This document shows, piece by piece, positions 14,778 through 24,907 of a DNA stretch of 64,000 bases. The stretch covers positions 2,294,064 to 2,358,063 of the forward strand of contig OW051468.1 of the NCBI GenBank assembly GCA_932521025.1, given 5' to 3'. Positions within the stretch are counted from its first letter, which is position 1. Each line of letters starts with the position of its first letter. The notes under the pieces are model-generated. The model made no database searches. It had not been told where the DNA came from and saw only the letters and a program-made list of their open reading frames with translations. Both the position numbers and the translations under genes were made by a program. Source of the DNA: Oscheius onirici. Taxonomy: Eukaryota; Nematoda; Chromadorea; Rhabditida; Rhabditidae.

Positions 14778-17700
14778 TTAGAACGGATTGAAGGGGTCCT
14801 TGGGCTGTTGTGTCGGTGCGGGAGCCTAAAAAAATGGTGATTTGTAAAAGCAAAAGAGATTTGTCCGCGTCCGGAACCAAATCCGGGTCGTTTGGGCCAG
14901 AGACGAGCTCGCTAACCACTAAGCTATGCGGGAAAATGTTTCGCCCAAAAAATTAAAGGGACATACCTGCTGTTGCATGTTATAAGGCATTCCCATCGTT
15001 TGTTGCGGCTGATTGGCATACATTCCGTACTGCATTGGCTGCTGTTGCTGCTGATACATGCCGGGCTGCTGCTGCATTCCCCAGGCCATCTGGGGCTGGG
15101 CTCCGTACTGTGGCTGTTGGCCGTACGGGTTCTGTCCGTACATCATTGGCTGCTGTCCCATCGGGGCCATGGAAGTGGCTGGAGCTGGAGGACGGACAGG
15201 GGGAGCACCGCTCCATTGAACAGAGGAACTGGAAGTCATGGGTTCTTACCCTGTCTCTCTGTTTCTCAGTCTTTCTGACTCTCTGTCACCCTGTCTCTCT
15301 CTCTCTCTCTGTCTCTGACTCTGTCCAAAAAACTCACGTCGGCTGGGCTCCTTTATTAATATTCAAGTTCTGAACCATACTGGACATTGCACTGTCAATG
15401 TCTCCTCCAATTTTCTGCTGTTGACCAGCTCCAGTACCGAACGGATCAAAGTTTCCTGAAAAGAGAAAGATTCAGTAAGAGTCATTCGTCAAGAAAACAG
15501 CCACACAAAAGCACATGTACAAGACACCAATTGACACTACACAACCTCCAGTCGAACCTTGGGCTCCTGGATAACCTGAAAATTATGTATTAGTACTCAT
15601 TTCTGTGAAAAGCTAACCCTGCGACTGGTCCTGCATCATTTGAGGAGGAACAACAGCCGATGCCGTATAACTTCCATCAACATTGGCTGGAATCGTTAAA
15701 TTTTCATCAAAAAACTGAAGAAAACTTACAAAAAGGAGTCTGATCGTAGATTCCGAGACGCTGCTGTTGAGCCACAGGAATTGGAACTCCTGGTTGTTGT
15801 GGCACTGCGGCTGGATGTGGCTGACAGTTGACCACTTCTTGACCGTAGGGAGTGTCAGAGCCTGGAAATGGTCCGGTTCAGATAAACTTTTCCTCTGTCT
15901 CTCACCTGAAGACGGTGCATAAGCTGGTGGTTCATTCGGAGCACCTTGTCCAAATCCTAAAATTATTCGTTTTGTAACATAAATCTCACTCTTACCTGCA
16001 GCAAACGGATTCCCAGGATCAATGACTCCTTGAGACGGGACCCCAAAATCCGGTTGCCAATTCTGAGCCGGAGGAGGAGCTGCAGCTCCTCCCATAAGGA
16101 ACGGGTTCGAGTCTCCAGTATCGACTGGAGTGATAGGTCAAACACATAGAGAAAGACACGACAAAAGTACAGTAACCCAAGATCTATTACCAATTCCGTT
16201 GGTGTGAACACCATTTGTACTGTAAAAGTTGGGCTGGTGGAAGGTTGTGGACATTGACGGAGGCTGGGACGTCATGATGGACGAGACTAAATCACGACAC
16301 TGCTCAATCGCTGGCATGCAACAAAACACAAAAAAAAGACTAAACCAAAGAGAACTAACCGCTAGTGTTGTAGCCACTCATGGCACCGGGATACATTGAA
16401 GCTGGCGGCTGCTGGGCAGTCGGAGCCGAGAACTGGGCGAAGGGATTGGTAGTGTCCAGAGCCGTCTGAAATTTTAACTTGTGAGACACACTTGGTAGTT
16501 TTATGTCAGATTCAAAAGCTGGATCTCGTCGTACACTTTCTAGCCCGATGCATCGTCAATTCTAGCTTTGAACAATCTGGCGACCAATTTCAAATTCAGC
16601 GAACTTTCGTTTTGAGAGTACTCTTTCAAAACTCTCTAGAGTGGAGAGAGTAGAGCTAACTTTGTTATAACAAAACGAGGTCAAGACATAGACTGGTTGG
16701 TTTCCTCAGTATTCCCAGAGTGACCTGACAGTATCCATAGACTTTTTCAGTAGAACTGACTGTCCTTTCACTGAACTGTTCGAAATGTAGAGAACATTTT
16801 TTGAATTGGCCCGCGCTCTCTTTTATAGAACAATTTTCAAATCAAATTGGCGGGAATTTAGCTGCGTAGCATGTTGGATACTCAGTCTATCAAAAAAAAT
16901 GATTCAAATAATGCTCCCTATTTTTTGACCTGACTAACCTATAAAACTAACGTAACAGGAACTAGATTCTGCGGCTACAACCCTGACTCATCTAAACCAA
17001 GTCCAGATTCTGGACAGTTATTGGTCAGAATGGTAAAACTGGACAGTTCTCGGGACATCTATTTGCTCCCACGCATCTCCACCTCATTATCAGTGACTAA
17101 TTGTAAGAGTCCAAAACCTTTAATCTGTCAAATCCTGTCAAGAAAAGTCCTTACGTTTGTCCTTTCCATTCCAGTCAAACTTATCCAGTCAGTACAATAA
17201 TCATAATCAGTTTTACTCTGCTGTACCCAGGCCACCTCTTGTCTGCTCTTTGCTATAGATTCTACCGGACTCTGTTCATTTCACTCTGTCTCTCTGCCTT
17301 CATCTTTCCCACTCAGTCACTCAGACTTATTTGAACACATCCTGATTAGATTTTAGCGGAGCAAACTGTCAAAAATAAAAATAAAGTAAAAATGAACCAT
17401 AAAGTACCTGAGTCGGTGCATTGAACAGATCCAACAGATCATCAGCCTGTTTCTTTGGCTCTCCAGCAGCCGGACCTGCCGCTTCGGCCGCGAACGGATT
17501 GAACTGCGAAGTTGTGGCTCCCTGCTGCCGTTTCTGTTCCTCAAACTGTCGAAGTCTCTCCTTCTCCAGTTCGATGTATCTGTTTCTTTCCTGCTCTCCG
17601 ACCGGCGCCTGAGCCTGGAATCCGCCGGCCATGCCAAAGTTGTTGATCATCTGATGAGCCTGTGGCTGTTGGAACTGCATCTGCTGCTGAGGAGGCGGGG

Positions 17701-20700
17701 CCCGGCCTCCTTCCAGATGGATGAGATGAGCTTCCAGAGCTTCCAGAAGACTGGCCGGAGCTCTGGTCAGATCCGGAATCTCGCCGCGGTCAATTCCGAC
17801 AGATTCGGCAACGCGAAGAAAGTCGGCAACCTTGTCCAGCCGGGTCAGGAAGCTCTTGTAGGTATCCAGAGCGTCCTTGCACTGCTTCTTGTTCATGTCA
17901 AAGTACTTTTCCAAAAGATTGATGATTCCGTCATTGTAGCAGGCAAAGAGACGAATGAGATCACGGAAGAGAAGGATGAAGGAGCAGTTGATGACGCCGT
18001 TGTTCAGCTCGCTAGAGGAGACCTGGAACAGTATTTATTATACTTTGGCGACTCGACTCGGCTCGATTCCGAGTCTGACTCGAATCGGCCTCGAGTCGGA
18101 CTCGACTCGACGCACCCCACGAGTCGAGTCAAGTAAAACATCGATTCTAACGGGCTGTAACTAATATTTCGCGTTTTATAGTTGTTTTCGACTCGGATTC
18201 GATTCCGAGTCGGACTCGACTCGACATGGTCCACGAGTCACAAAAATGCGAAAACTAAAAACGCAACTTGGGACTCGAACCAGGGTCGTTTGATTTGTAG
18301 ACAAGGGCGCTAGCCACTAGGCTATGACCGCGAACTGTAGCGAAAATTCAAAAGCTTGTCAAGCACATAACGGATTTTTAACGCATCCACTTTAAATTGC
18401 TCCCAGGTCTCTGTGTGTGTCTGCCTGTCTGTCGGAAGCTTTAATTGGCAATCAAAATGGAGCAACTTGTGCCCACAATTAAGGGGAAAGGAGTTAGTGT
18501 AACAAGTTTAGACAAGTGCGTGGACTTTGATTATTTTTGACTGGGGATGGTTTCCAGACAGTAGAGAATCAAGTGCGGGTTAGGAATACGGAAAAGCGTT
18601 CTACCATAACTTTACCATAACTTTAGCTCCAAAGGAGCGGTATCACAACTGGAGAACAAGGATAGAGGAGAACAGGAGAACATGGGAATAGGGACAGGGA
18701 GATCAGCAGGGAAGGACATGCACACGGAAATTACACGAAGGGATACAGGGACAGGAGGGGAAAATTAGACAGAAGAAAGGGGACATGACGATAGGTACGT
18801 CGTAAAGGGTAGAGGAGGAAAAAGCAGATGACAACGGGCAGAGATAGAAGATAACCGGGAAAAGCAGAGCACATTGCAGAGTTTAGGGGTGGACAGAGAG
18901 AAAGTGTCGAGAAATTAGAAACGGGGGACAAACGGGCAAGATTAGAGGAGCACAGAAACATAATTGACCAGGAGAGGGCAAGCTGTTATCTTTTTTTAAA
19001 CGGACAAAAAAAACTCTAATTCACTTAGCCCCGAAGGGGGCGTAGCTCAACTTGTATGAAAATAAAGTGATCCGGTTAGAACGCAAACTTAGTAATGAAG
19101 AAGTACTTCTATCGTCTAGCAATGTTCTGCTAAGTTTTAGACAATATCGAGTGCTACAACTTTTCAGAGATCGCTAAGCTAGAAAAGAAGTTCTTGAAGG
19201 GGTAAAACGGCATTTTATGATAACTTTCGTTTTCTCATTCTTAAGACATTGTTCGCTCTATTTCAGCCCGAAGAAGTCATTTTACAGCTTGGTCATGTTC
19301 TGCAAAGTTGTAGCTTTTGATCTAGTCTACAATTTTTCAGGACATATCTAAGCTGATAAGTTGATTCTTAGACCCGAAAATACTACAAGTAGACCCCTAT
19401 CCTAGAAGGGAAGCCTGTACCAACGAAGAGAAAGAAAAGGAGGTAAAAGACCTACCTGGAACTCCAAAAGAGCATCAATCTGGTTCTGAAGAATAGGCAA
19501 CGTCTTCAGAAGTTTGTCAGTGTGCATCGTTCTCAGGAGCCCATCCTCGCGTCCGCGTTTCACCTTGCAAAAGTCGAAGGCACAGACGCGGTAGGTGGCA
19601 ATTTTTTCGCCTATATATTTCCCGTAACGGCGGACGTGCTGCGACATATCGTAGCCTGAAAACGGAAGATTTTTAAAGGTCAGAAAGATGGGGAAAGAGC
19701 AGACGGACACAAGAGGGAAGATTTTTTTTTGTCTCTGAACCTGGATACCAGCCTCCTGAGGTCTGTTCTATACTGTAGCTGTAGCCGGTGTTCTCACGAC
19801 GCATACCTGCACAAAACGACACAAATCACGTGTACAAATCATGCAAAAAACTTTTAAAAATAGCATACCCGAAGTGCTGTTTTTGTCGAGAAAGTTGCCC
19901 AGGTTGAAGGTCGTGTTACAGGAGGCCAAGTACTGGGAGAAGCGCTGGAAATGTGATTTAGTATAGTTCAAACTTCCGTTCCTGGACGTTTGCTAGAAAA
20001 AAAGACTCTCGCCCCATATTAATCAAAGGACCCGTATCTGACCTCTACAATTTGCTAGAGGAGTATGTTCAAAAAGAAGACGTATTACAGTAAGATTTTA
20101 GCCCTTCCCTTCGAGACGCACTTAGCACACAAAACATTGGATACTCAGCCCACAAATTCCAAAGTTCGCTGCGTATCTTTCGAATTACTTGGCTGAGTAT
20201 CCAATTTTTGCATGCTAAGTGGGTCTCGAAAAGAAGAGCTAAAATCTTACGGTAAGCCCTCTTCTTTTTGAACAGATCTACCCCCCCCCCCCCCCAATCT
20301 TGGGGTTTTGGGGGTAAGGAGGAGTAATTCCGATTTTTCCTGCTCTCGATTTCATTTTTTCGCTTTGAACTAAAAGACAAAATTATAGACCTGATCAAGC
20401 TCTACAACTTTGCAGAACAGTTCGAAGCTTGAAAACGCTATTATCAATGTGAAAAAGTGATTCTATGCCAAAACTAGCCAACGAAGGCAAAAGTCATTTT
20501 TCACTGTGATCAAAGCATTTTTAAGCTTCGGACTGTTCCGCAAAGTTGTAGAGTTTGATCGTTGCTACAACTTGATCAGAACAGAAATGAATAAATGTAA
20601 AAAATATGTACCTCATTTCCATAGCACATAATATTATGGATCGTGATCAGAGCCTTGTAGACGACGGTCCAGCTCGGATGTTGCGTCCTCTCGATGAGAA

Positions 20701-21316
20701 GATTCGCCATCGATGGAATCGAGACATTTGGCTCGTTTGTACAGTGAAGAAGATCTAAAACAAAAAAAAACTGGGAAACGTTTTACGGGTCCTACAATCC
20801 AAATGCTTCTTCTTCGGAGCCATCAGCTCCTCCGTCGTAGCTTTGCATATCGTCTTGCCGAGCTGACTTCCGGCTAGCGAGTGCTTGGCAGCCGTGAGCC
20901 TAGAAATTACTGAAATTTGGCGGAAAATGTGTTTTAGATACCTAAAAGGCATATTTCTGATAGAGGCCAGGGCTGAGACCTGGGGGAAGAGCACTAGGCG
21001 TGTGCACAAAACGACTTTTCAGGGAGAGAGCGATAAGCAACGTGGGGACACAAAATGCGTCATTCCCAACAGTTCTTTTTGTGCTGGATAGGTGCTTTTG
21101 TAACTTCCTTAGCAATTCTTCGTTAAAAACTCCCCTTCGGCATTTGGAGCATACAAATTTCACGCCGAAACTTTGCAAATTTCACGCCAAAAATGATTTA
21201 TCATTCAAACAATTATGATTTTATAGCTTTTTTTATAGAACCAACCTGTCGGAGATGGTCTGCCCTCCGGTGGTAAAGGGCATCGGCTGATGCAGGGCCT
21301 TCTCAATGGTCTGCAT
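14778..21316 (-). CDS. unc-11: AP180/CALM clathrin assembly protein
   Basis: Sixteen constitutive exons: 21316-21246, 20899-20796, 20754-20612, 19944-19869, 19655-19456, 18022-17408, 16465-16360, 16286-16191, 16124-15996, 15956-15906, 15861-15730, 15686-15618, 15575-15546, 15455-15338, 15228-14967 and 14825-14778. They total 2250 nt, about 749 residues. The N-terminal ANTH domain shows [49 protein letters not shown] and [13 protein letters not shown]. In the family this domain binds phosphatidylinositol-4,5-bisphosphate and the SNARE synaptobrevin. The Gln/Pro-rich tail carries NPF and DPF motifs (NPFAQF, NPFLMG, NPFAAG, FDPFG, and the C-terminal KDPFNPF) that recruit EH-domain proteins, AP2 and clathrin. 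The role is synaptic vesicle endocytosis. Two further in-phase exons are listed separately. Confidence 0.94.
14864..14933 (-). repeat. Degenerate tRNA-like element 1
   Basis: On the minus strand an A-box-like TAGCTTAGTGG is followed 40 bases later by a weak B box (GGTTCCGGAC), in a tRNA-sized span within an unc-11 intron. The acceptor arms pair poorly, so this is a tRNA-derived relic or SINE piece, not a working tRNA. Confidence 0.55.
17327..17365 (-). CDS. unc-11: Candidate alternative last exon of unc-11
   Basis: Following the ANTH exon (phase 0 at 17408), an acceptor TTGACAG opens a 39-nt phase-0 frame encoding [12 protein letters not shown] then a stop. Its use would end the protein about 250 residues from the start of the adaptor tail, removing the distal NPF/DPF motifs. 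The alternative, also phase 0, is to splice to 16465. The exon is inferred from acceptor, phase and stop only. Confidence 0.4.
   Translation of the reverse strand, partial: FAPLKSNQDVFK
18047..18240. repeat. GAGTC/GACTC palindrome cluster
   Basis: Two blocks (18047-18135 and 18187-18240) in an unc-11 intron consist largely of interlaced GACTC, GAGTC and TCGAG words, each block nearly self-complementary. The second block repeats part of the first (CCGAGTCGGACTCGACTCGA). It has foldback potential. Confidence 0.8.
18261..18333 (-). repeat. Degenerate tRNA-like element 2
   Basis: The minus strand reads as a tRNA-sized unit with a good A box (TAGCCTAGTGG) and an intact B box (GGTTCGAGTCC). The anticodon arm (TTGTCTACAAATCAAACG) has mismatches and the acceptor ends pair only partly. 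It shares its middle with the element at 44.9 kb. Confidence 0.6.
18425..18520 (+). repeat. Dispersed repeat, copy B (inverted partner at 9.1 kb)
   Basis: Reverse-complement match to 9120-9215, located in the same unc-11 intron (18023-19455) as the tRNA-like element and the GAGTC palindromes. That intron holds no exon that I can see. Confidence 0.75.
19124..19170. repeat. 47-nt palindrome, copy 1
   Basis: Arms GTTCTGCTAAGTTTTAG and CTACAACTTTTCAGAGA around a 13-nt loop, in an unc-11 intron. The arms are imperfectly paired. Confidence 0.7.
19297..19343. repeat. 47-nt palindrome, copy 2
   Basis: Arms GTTCTGCAAAGTTGTAG and CTACAATTTTTCAGGAC with loop CTTTTGATCTAGT, 126 bases after copy 1 in the same intron. 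Confidence 0.8.
19741..19806 (-). CDS. unc-11: Candidate 22-codon cassette exon in the unc-11 ANTH domain
   Basis: Between ANTH exons 4 and 5 lies a 66-nt open segment bounded by a CAG acceptor and a GTTCAG donor. Its phase (1 in, 1 out) matches both neighbours. Inclusion inserts [20 protein letters not shown] plus flanking residues between the conserved FLDK...SG and YDMS. AP180 proteins that I know lack residues here. Exact phase, length divisible by three and lack of stops support an exon; expression is unproven. Confidence 0.55.
20058..20282. repeat. Long inverted-repeat (foldback) element
   Basis: Left arm 20058-20152 and right arm 20193-20282 are near-complementary over about 90 bases. 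Both contain GTTCAAAAAGAAGA, GTAAGATTTTAGC, CGAGACSCACTTAGCA and ATTGGATACTCAGCC when read inward. A spacer of about 40 bases separates them. It looks like a non-autonomous foldback transposon in an unc-11 intron, ending at a poly-C tract. Confidence 0.85.
20281..20295. repeat. Poly-C tract (15 C)
   Basis: Fifteen consecutive C on the plus strand, which is poly-G on the transcribed unc-11 sense strand, abutting the foldback element and followed by further G4-5 runs. Confidence 0.95.
20392..20582. repeat. Larger inverted repeat built on the 47-nt palindrome
   Basis: Arms 20392-20466 and 20488-20562 are complementary over about 75 bases with scattered mismatches, and their outer parts are CTCTACAACTTTGCAGAACAG-type palindrome arms. 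A further copy of the small palindrome (20535-20582, arms GTTCCGCAAAGTTGTAG and CTACAACTTGATCAGAAC) overlaps the right arm. Confidence 0.75.
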
Positions 21317-23037
21317 TTTCCCCCAGGGAGATTATGGAAAAACCTTAAAGAGACGAAGATTGTTCCGAAAAGAAAGAAGAATTGATGAACTTTGGAAAAG
21401 AGTGGAAATCGTAGATGAGATGAGTCATAGATTGCGAATAAACGCAGATGATCGGAATATAGAGAGAAGTGCACTGATAAGACGGGTGTCAATTCCTGTC
21501 TCTCTCTCTCTCAATCTATCAAAAACCCAAAGAAAAGATTCCAAGAAGGTGGTATTGGAAGAAAGAGCCCCTCGGGAGCCCAGGAGACGTCGATAGAAAC
21601 GCGGGGCTCCACATAGACACTCACCCCACGCAAGAATCGATGAGGTTAGGAGCAGAGAACTCTCGTCCCCAAAAGAAGAAGAATTGACACAACTTTTGTC
21701 TAGAAATTCGATATCTTTGCAGGTAGTCGAAGCATATATTGGTGCGCGTAATTTTTGGGAGGAAAGACTGATAAGAAATGGGGATCGGAAAACAGTTGTG
21801 ACCTAAAAGAAAAAACAAGCTAACTTTGACTAAAAAAGACTGTCACTTTAGGAACCTGTCAAGAAAACCTGTCAAGAAAAGGCGAAAACTGTCCAAAAAC
21901 TTAGCGCTGGAAAGGAGTGCGCAGTTTCCAATATGCAGCTCGCCCAGTTCAATTTCCGGCTCAAAAATTCATATTTCGGTTTTTTGATGTTCTAAAAAGT
22001 TGCTGTTCAGATGAAAATCTACAACTTTTCAGAACATTCCGAAGGTCAAAAGTTTAATTTTCAGCCCCTAATACCCATTTCTAGTTTTTTGTTAAGTTCG
22101 TCCCCTTTCAAAGAGTTCCGACTGTCAAAACCGAATCCAATCCCACTTTATTTTAAAATTTCTTCCGGATTCAAAAACTCTTAAAATTAAAGAGAAAATT
22201 AAAGATAGGGAACAGAAAACAGTAGCTTTTGGTCCGGAGCAAACATTGCTGGAAGGCTGGCATATAAACTGTGGCCGCTCCGTCTGTAAACAGTCTCAAA
22301 TGGCAGTGGCATATAACCAAAAAGCTACTCTTACGGAAATTGGAGCGGAAATTTAACGCAAAAAAGATTGCGAATACCCGCTTAAAATCGACTGTGATTT
22401 ATAGCGGCTTTTCTCTGGAGCGCGATTTCTCAGAAATCGATAAGAAGGTGGTCATTTTGGCCTGCAAAACAAAACATTTTTTGAAGAAATGACACTTAAA
22501 ATTAGAGGAAGTGGATGACTGGACAGGCGGAGGAGTATTGTGAGAAATATTGCGGTCGGGGCGGAGGGCACGAGAGATCTCTCGCTCTCTCTGTGTGTGT
22601 CGGCCGGGTTCTACAGGGTGCGCGCACTGGGAGCGCGCTCGGATCAAAAACGGCGAGGCGGAAATGATGAATACGTCGCCAGGGGGAACACTGGGGGAGG
22701 AGACGACGTGGCAGTCTTGTCTGAGAGACAGAGAGATGGAAAAGGTTTCTTAGTTTAGTTAACTCCCTAAAAAAGAAAGTGAACTAAATAAATTTTCAGA
22801 GGCAGCCGACGAGTAAAGAGTCTCAACTTCTGGGTAAGGAGCCATCAAGTACCGATCTACCACAGCAAAAAGAGATGGTACAGTGGCATTACCATAGACT
22901 GTAGACTGTCTATTCCAGAGAGGCAAGAAGAAATGGTCAAGAGTCTACAAAGAGATCAATGAACCAGACAACTGGGACCCAAAGAGAATTTGCTTTCTGT
23001 CAGTGTGTCGAACAAAACAACCCGAAGAGGATATTTA
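21317..23037. other. Upstream region of unc-11; no gene supported
   Basis: The several short open frames here lack splice context and family resemblance. One 47-nt palindrome lies at 21989-22035. A GC-richer patch at 22550-22700 includes CT/GT simple sequence. The unc-11 promoter should lie here but no core element stands out. Confidence 0.5.
21989..22035. repeat. 47-nt palindrome, copy 3
   Basis: Arms GTTCTAAAAAGTTGCTG and CTACAACTTTTCAGAAC with a 13-nt loop. Confidence 0.7.
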
Positions 23038-23712
23038 TTAGACCTCGACGTATCCAACAGCAGGGTCGTAGTAGGTCGTGAGCCAGGCGATGCCCTTGCA
23101 GTTTCCATATTTCTCCTCACACTTGACACCCCTGTAGATTCCGGCCTTTGTGATCCAGTCAACTGTCGTCTCATCACAGTCCTCATGGTTGCGCTCGAGT
23201 TTGTGGATCACTTTGCCGTTGACGATAACCGTCACAGACTTCAGTCTGACCGGCGTTCCAAAGTACGGGTTCTCCTTCTCGTCCGCGTAGTCCGTCCTCG
23301 TGTAGAGATCGTCGGGTGCACCAAAGTAGAGAGCAGACTTCTGTTCCGGGTCGTCGACGTAGAGGTAGATCTGCGTGTCCTTCTGACTCATCGCGTCCAG
23401 AGACTTGATCATATTCTTGTCGTTGACCTCATACATCAATCCCCCAACTGTCAATGTGCCAGTCAGCGCGATGTTGTTGGACTCGTGTGCGAGACCAAGA
23501 ACAACCTGGCCGTACTTGCCGTCCACTTTGCCGAAGAGTATGAGCTTGACTCCCTTCAGAATGAGTGGCTTGAACTGATCTGCGTGGCTGTTGAATCCGT
23601 TGTTGCACTTGTCGTCCAGCTCGATCTTCGCTTCGAACTTGTACTGCTTGGTGGCGCCATCGTGGACGAAGACGAGCAGCAGCAGGAGTAGTGGGAGATG
23701 ACCGTCTTCCAG
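23038..23712 (-). CDS. Predicted secreted protein of unknown family, start codon apparently lost
   Basis: A single-exon frame of about 220 codons encodes HLPLLLLLLVFVHDGATKQY (a typical signal peptide core) and then a soluble domain of about 200 residues. That domain is rich in Asp, Lys and Tyr, with cysteines near CNNGF, EDCDE, VKCEEKYGNC. I recognise no family. There is no in-frame ATG before the signal peptide: a TGA lies upstream and the first ATG falls mid-protein. The inverted 5' copy at 24462 has ATG in this position, so a 7-base deletion has removed it here. A CTG at 23710-23712 is now in frame and could initiate, which is the start used for these coordinates. AATAAA (23034-23039) overlaps the TAA stop. 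It could be a recent pseudogene. Confidence 0.6.
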   Translation of the reverse strand: MEDGHLPLLLLLLVFVHDGATKQYKFEAKIELDDKCNNGFNSHADQFKPLILKGVKLILFGKVDGKYGQVVLGLAHESNNIALTGTLTVGGLMYEVNDKNMIKSLDAMSQKDTQIYLYVDDPEQKSALYFGAPDDLYTRTDYADEKENPYFGTPVRLKSVTVIVNGKVIHKLERNHEDCDETTVDWITKAGIYRGVKCEEKYGNCKGIAWLTTYYDPAVGYVEV

Positions 23713-23790
23713 AGGGAGTTCCGCTTGTCTTGAATGAGTTCTACTGACTAGAGTTGTCCTTATAATGGGTCACGGACGATTAGAGTTGAC
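23659..23790 (-). repeat. Inverted duplication, arm 1 (promoter and signal peptide)
   Basis: This arm matches 24368-24506 in reverse complement with only a few substitutions plus one 7-base indel. It spans a TATA-like TTATAA (23760-23765), the 5' leader and the signal-peptide codons of the secreted gene. Confidence 0.93.
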
Positions 23791-24367
23791 GACAAGACAA
23801 AATGCAAACTTGTCAGATTCCAAATGGAAAGACTTCGCGTCTCGGGTATGAATCTTCTCTTCGTATTTACCGATTTATCCATAGAATTGAGATGGAATGA
23901 CATTGGTACTGAATACTAGCTTCTTTAGCCTCAGCCTTGCTTCAGTAACGTTTTGAAAAGATCCAATCATTATTGTCATAGGTCTTCCGATAGTCAATGA
24001 AGAACTGTGTGTAGAATAGGAACGTTAGATCAGCTCAAAGGACAGCTTCAGCTGTTGCGGAAGGCACCGTAGTACAATTGACAAGTACAGCTGTTCCAGT
24101 TTCAGATCCAGCAGGCCCATGGCATCCAGATCCAGATCGAACTCCTATCATTCCAGTTCAAACTACGAACATTCAAGATCCAACTCCGAACACTCACTGG
24201 TTCGTCAATCTAGTAGCGTAACTCCCACCAAACAACTATTAATTTTTCTATATAAACGATTTCTGCACAATCGTTTTCCTGTTCAACAAGATTAAGCGAA
24301 TAAAAGTAGGCGAAGTCTGAAATTTGACAAGTCGAGCAACGCGAGTTGCTTTGTCCTGTCATCTCCT

Positions 24368-24506
24368 GTCAACTCTAATCGTCCGTGACCCTTTATAAGG
24401 ACAACTCTAGTCAGTAGAACTCATTCAAGACAAGCGGAACTCCCTCTGGTAGACGGTCAAGATGCATCTCCCACTCCTCCTGCTGCTGCTCGTCTTCATT
24501 CACGAT
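24368..24506 (+). repeat. Inverted duplication, arm 2 (promoter and signal peptide)
   Basis: Second copy, in plus orientation, of the TATA-containing promoter (TTTATAAGG near 24392), leader and signal peptide. It is 577 bases from arm 1. Similarity ends at CACGAT, after which the sequence is unrelated. Confidence 0.93.
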
Positions 24507-24530
24507 AACTTTCAACGAGAGACATTTTGA
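24462..24530 (+). pseudogene. Truncated 5' copy of the secreted-protein gene
   Basis: ATG followed by HLPLLLLLLVFIHD, the same signal peptide as the 23-kb gene, then NFQRETF and a stop. The mature protein is missing, so this is a promoter plus leader fragment. The region 24531-24907 shows nothing further that I can call. Confidence 0.75.
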
Positions 24531-24907
24531 ATTGTCTACCCACCAACTCCTAATACATAGGGCTTGCGTATTGACAACTACTGTAGTCGACAGTATCAGG
24601 CTGTATGTATTGCGAGTTGGTGTGCAGCCAAATTCAAGTTGGCGCTATCCGGAAATCCGGTATCCAAACATCCTTAACTACTGTGTTTGATTGGCTGGTA
24701 AACTATTGTTCCTCTTCTGGAGCAACCGTCTCTGTTGCAGGCGTCAGCGCTCCTGCCTGCCATCTTCTGGGAACCTCGATTTTCCCTCTAATCCTAGCTT
24801 CTGACTCTCTGTTGTTCCATATCTGTCGTCCTTGAAAACCATAACAACTACTTTTTTAATTCTTCATCAAATTTCTTACTTACATACACTAGACGGAACA
24901 ATTTCCC

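Noticed and set aside
22990-23691. 233-codon plus-strand frame
   Set aside because: It lies antisense to the secreted-protein gene, has no family resemblance, and the minus strand carries the signal peptide and poly(A) signal.
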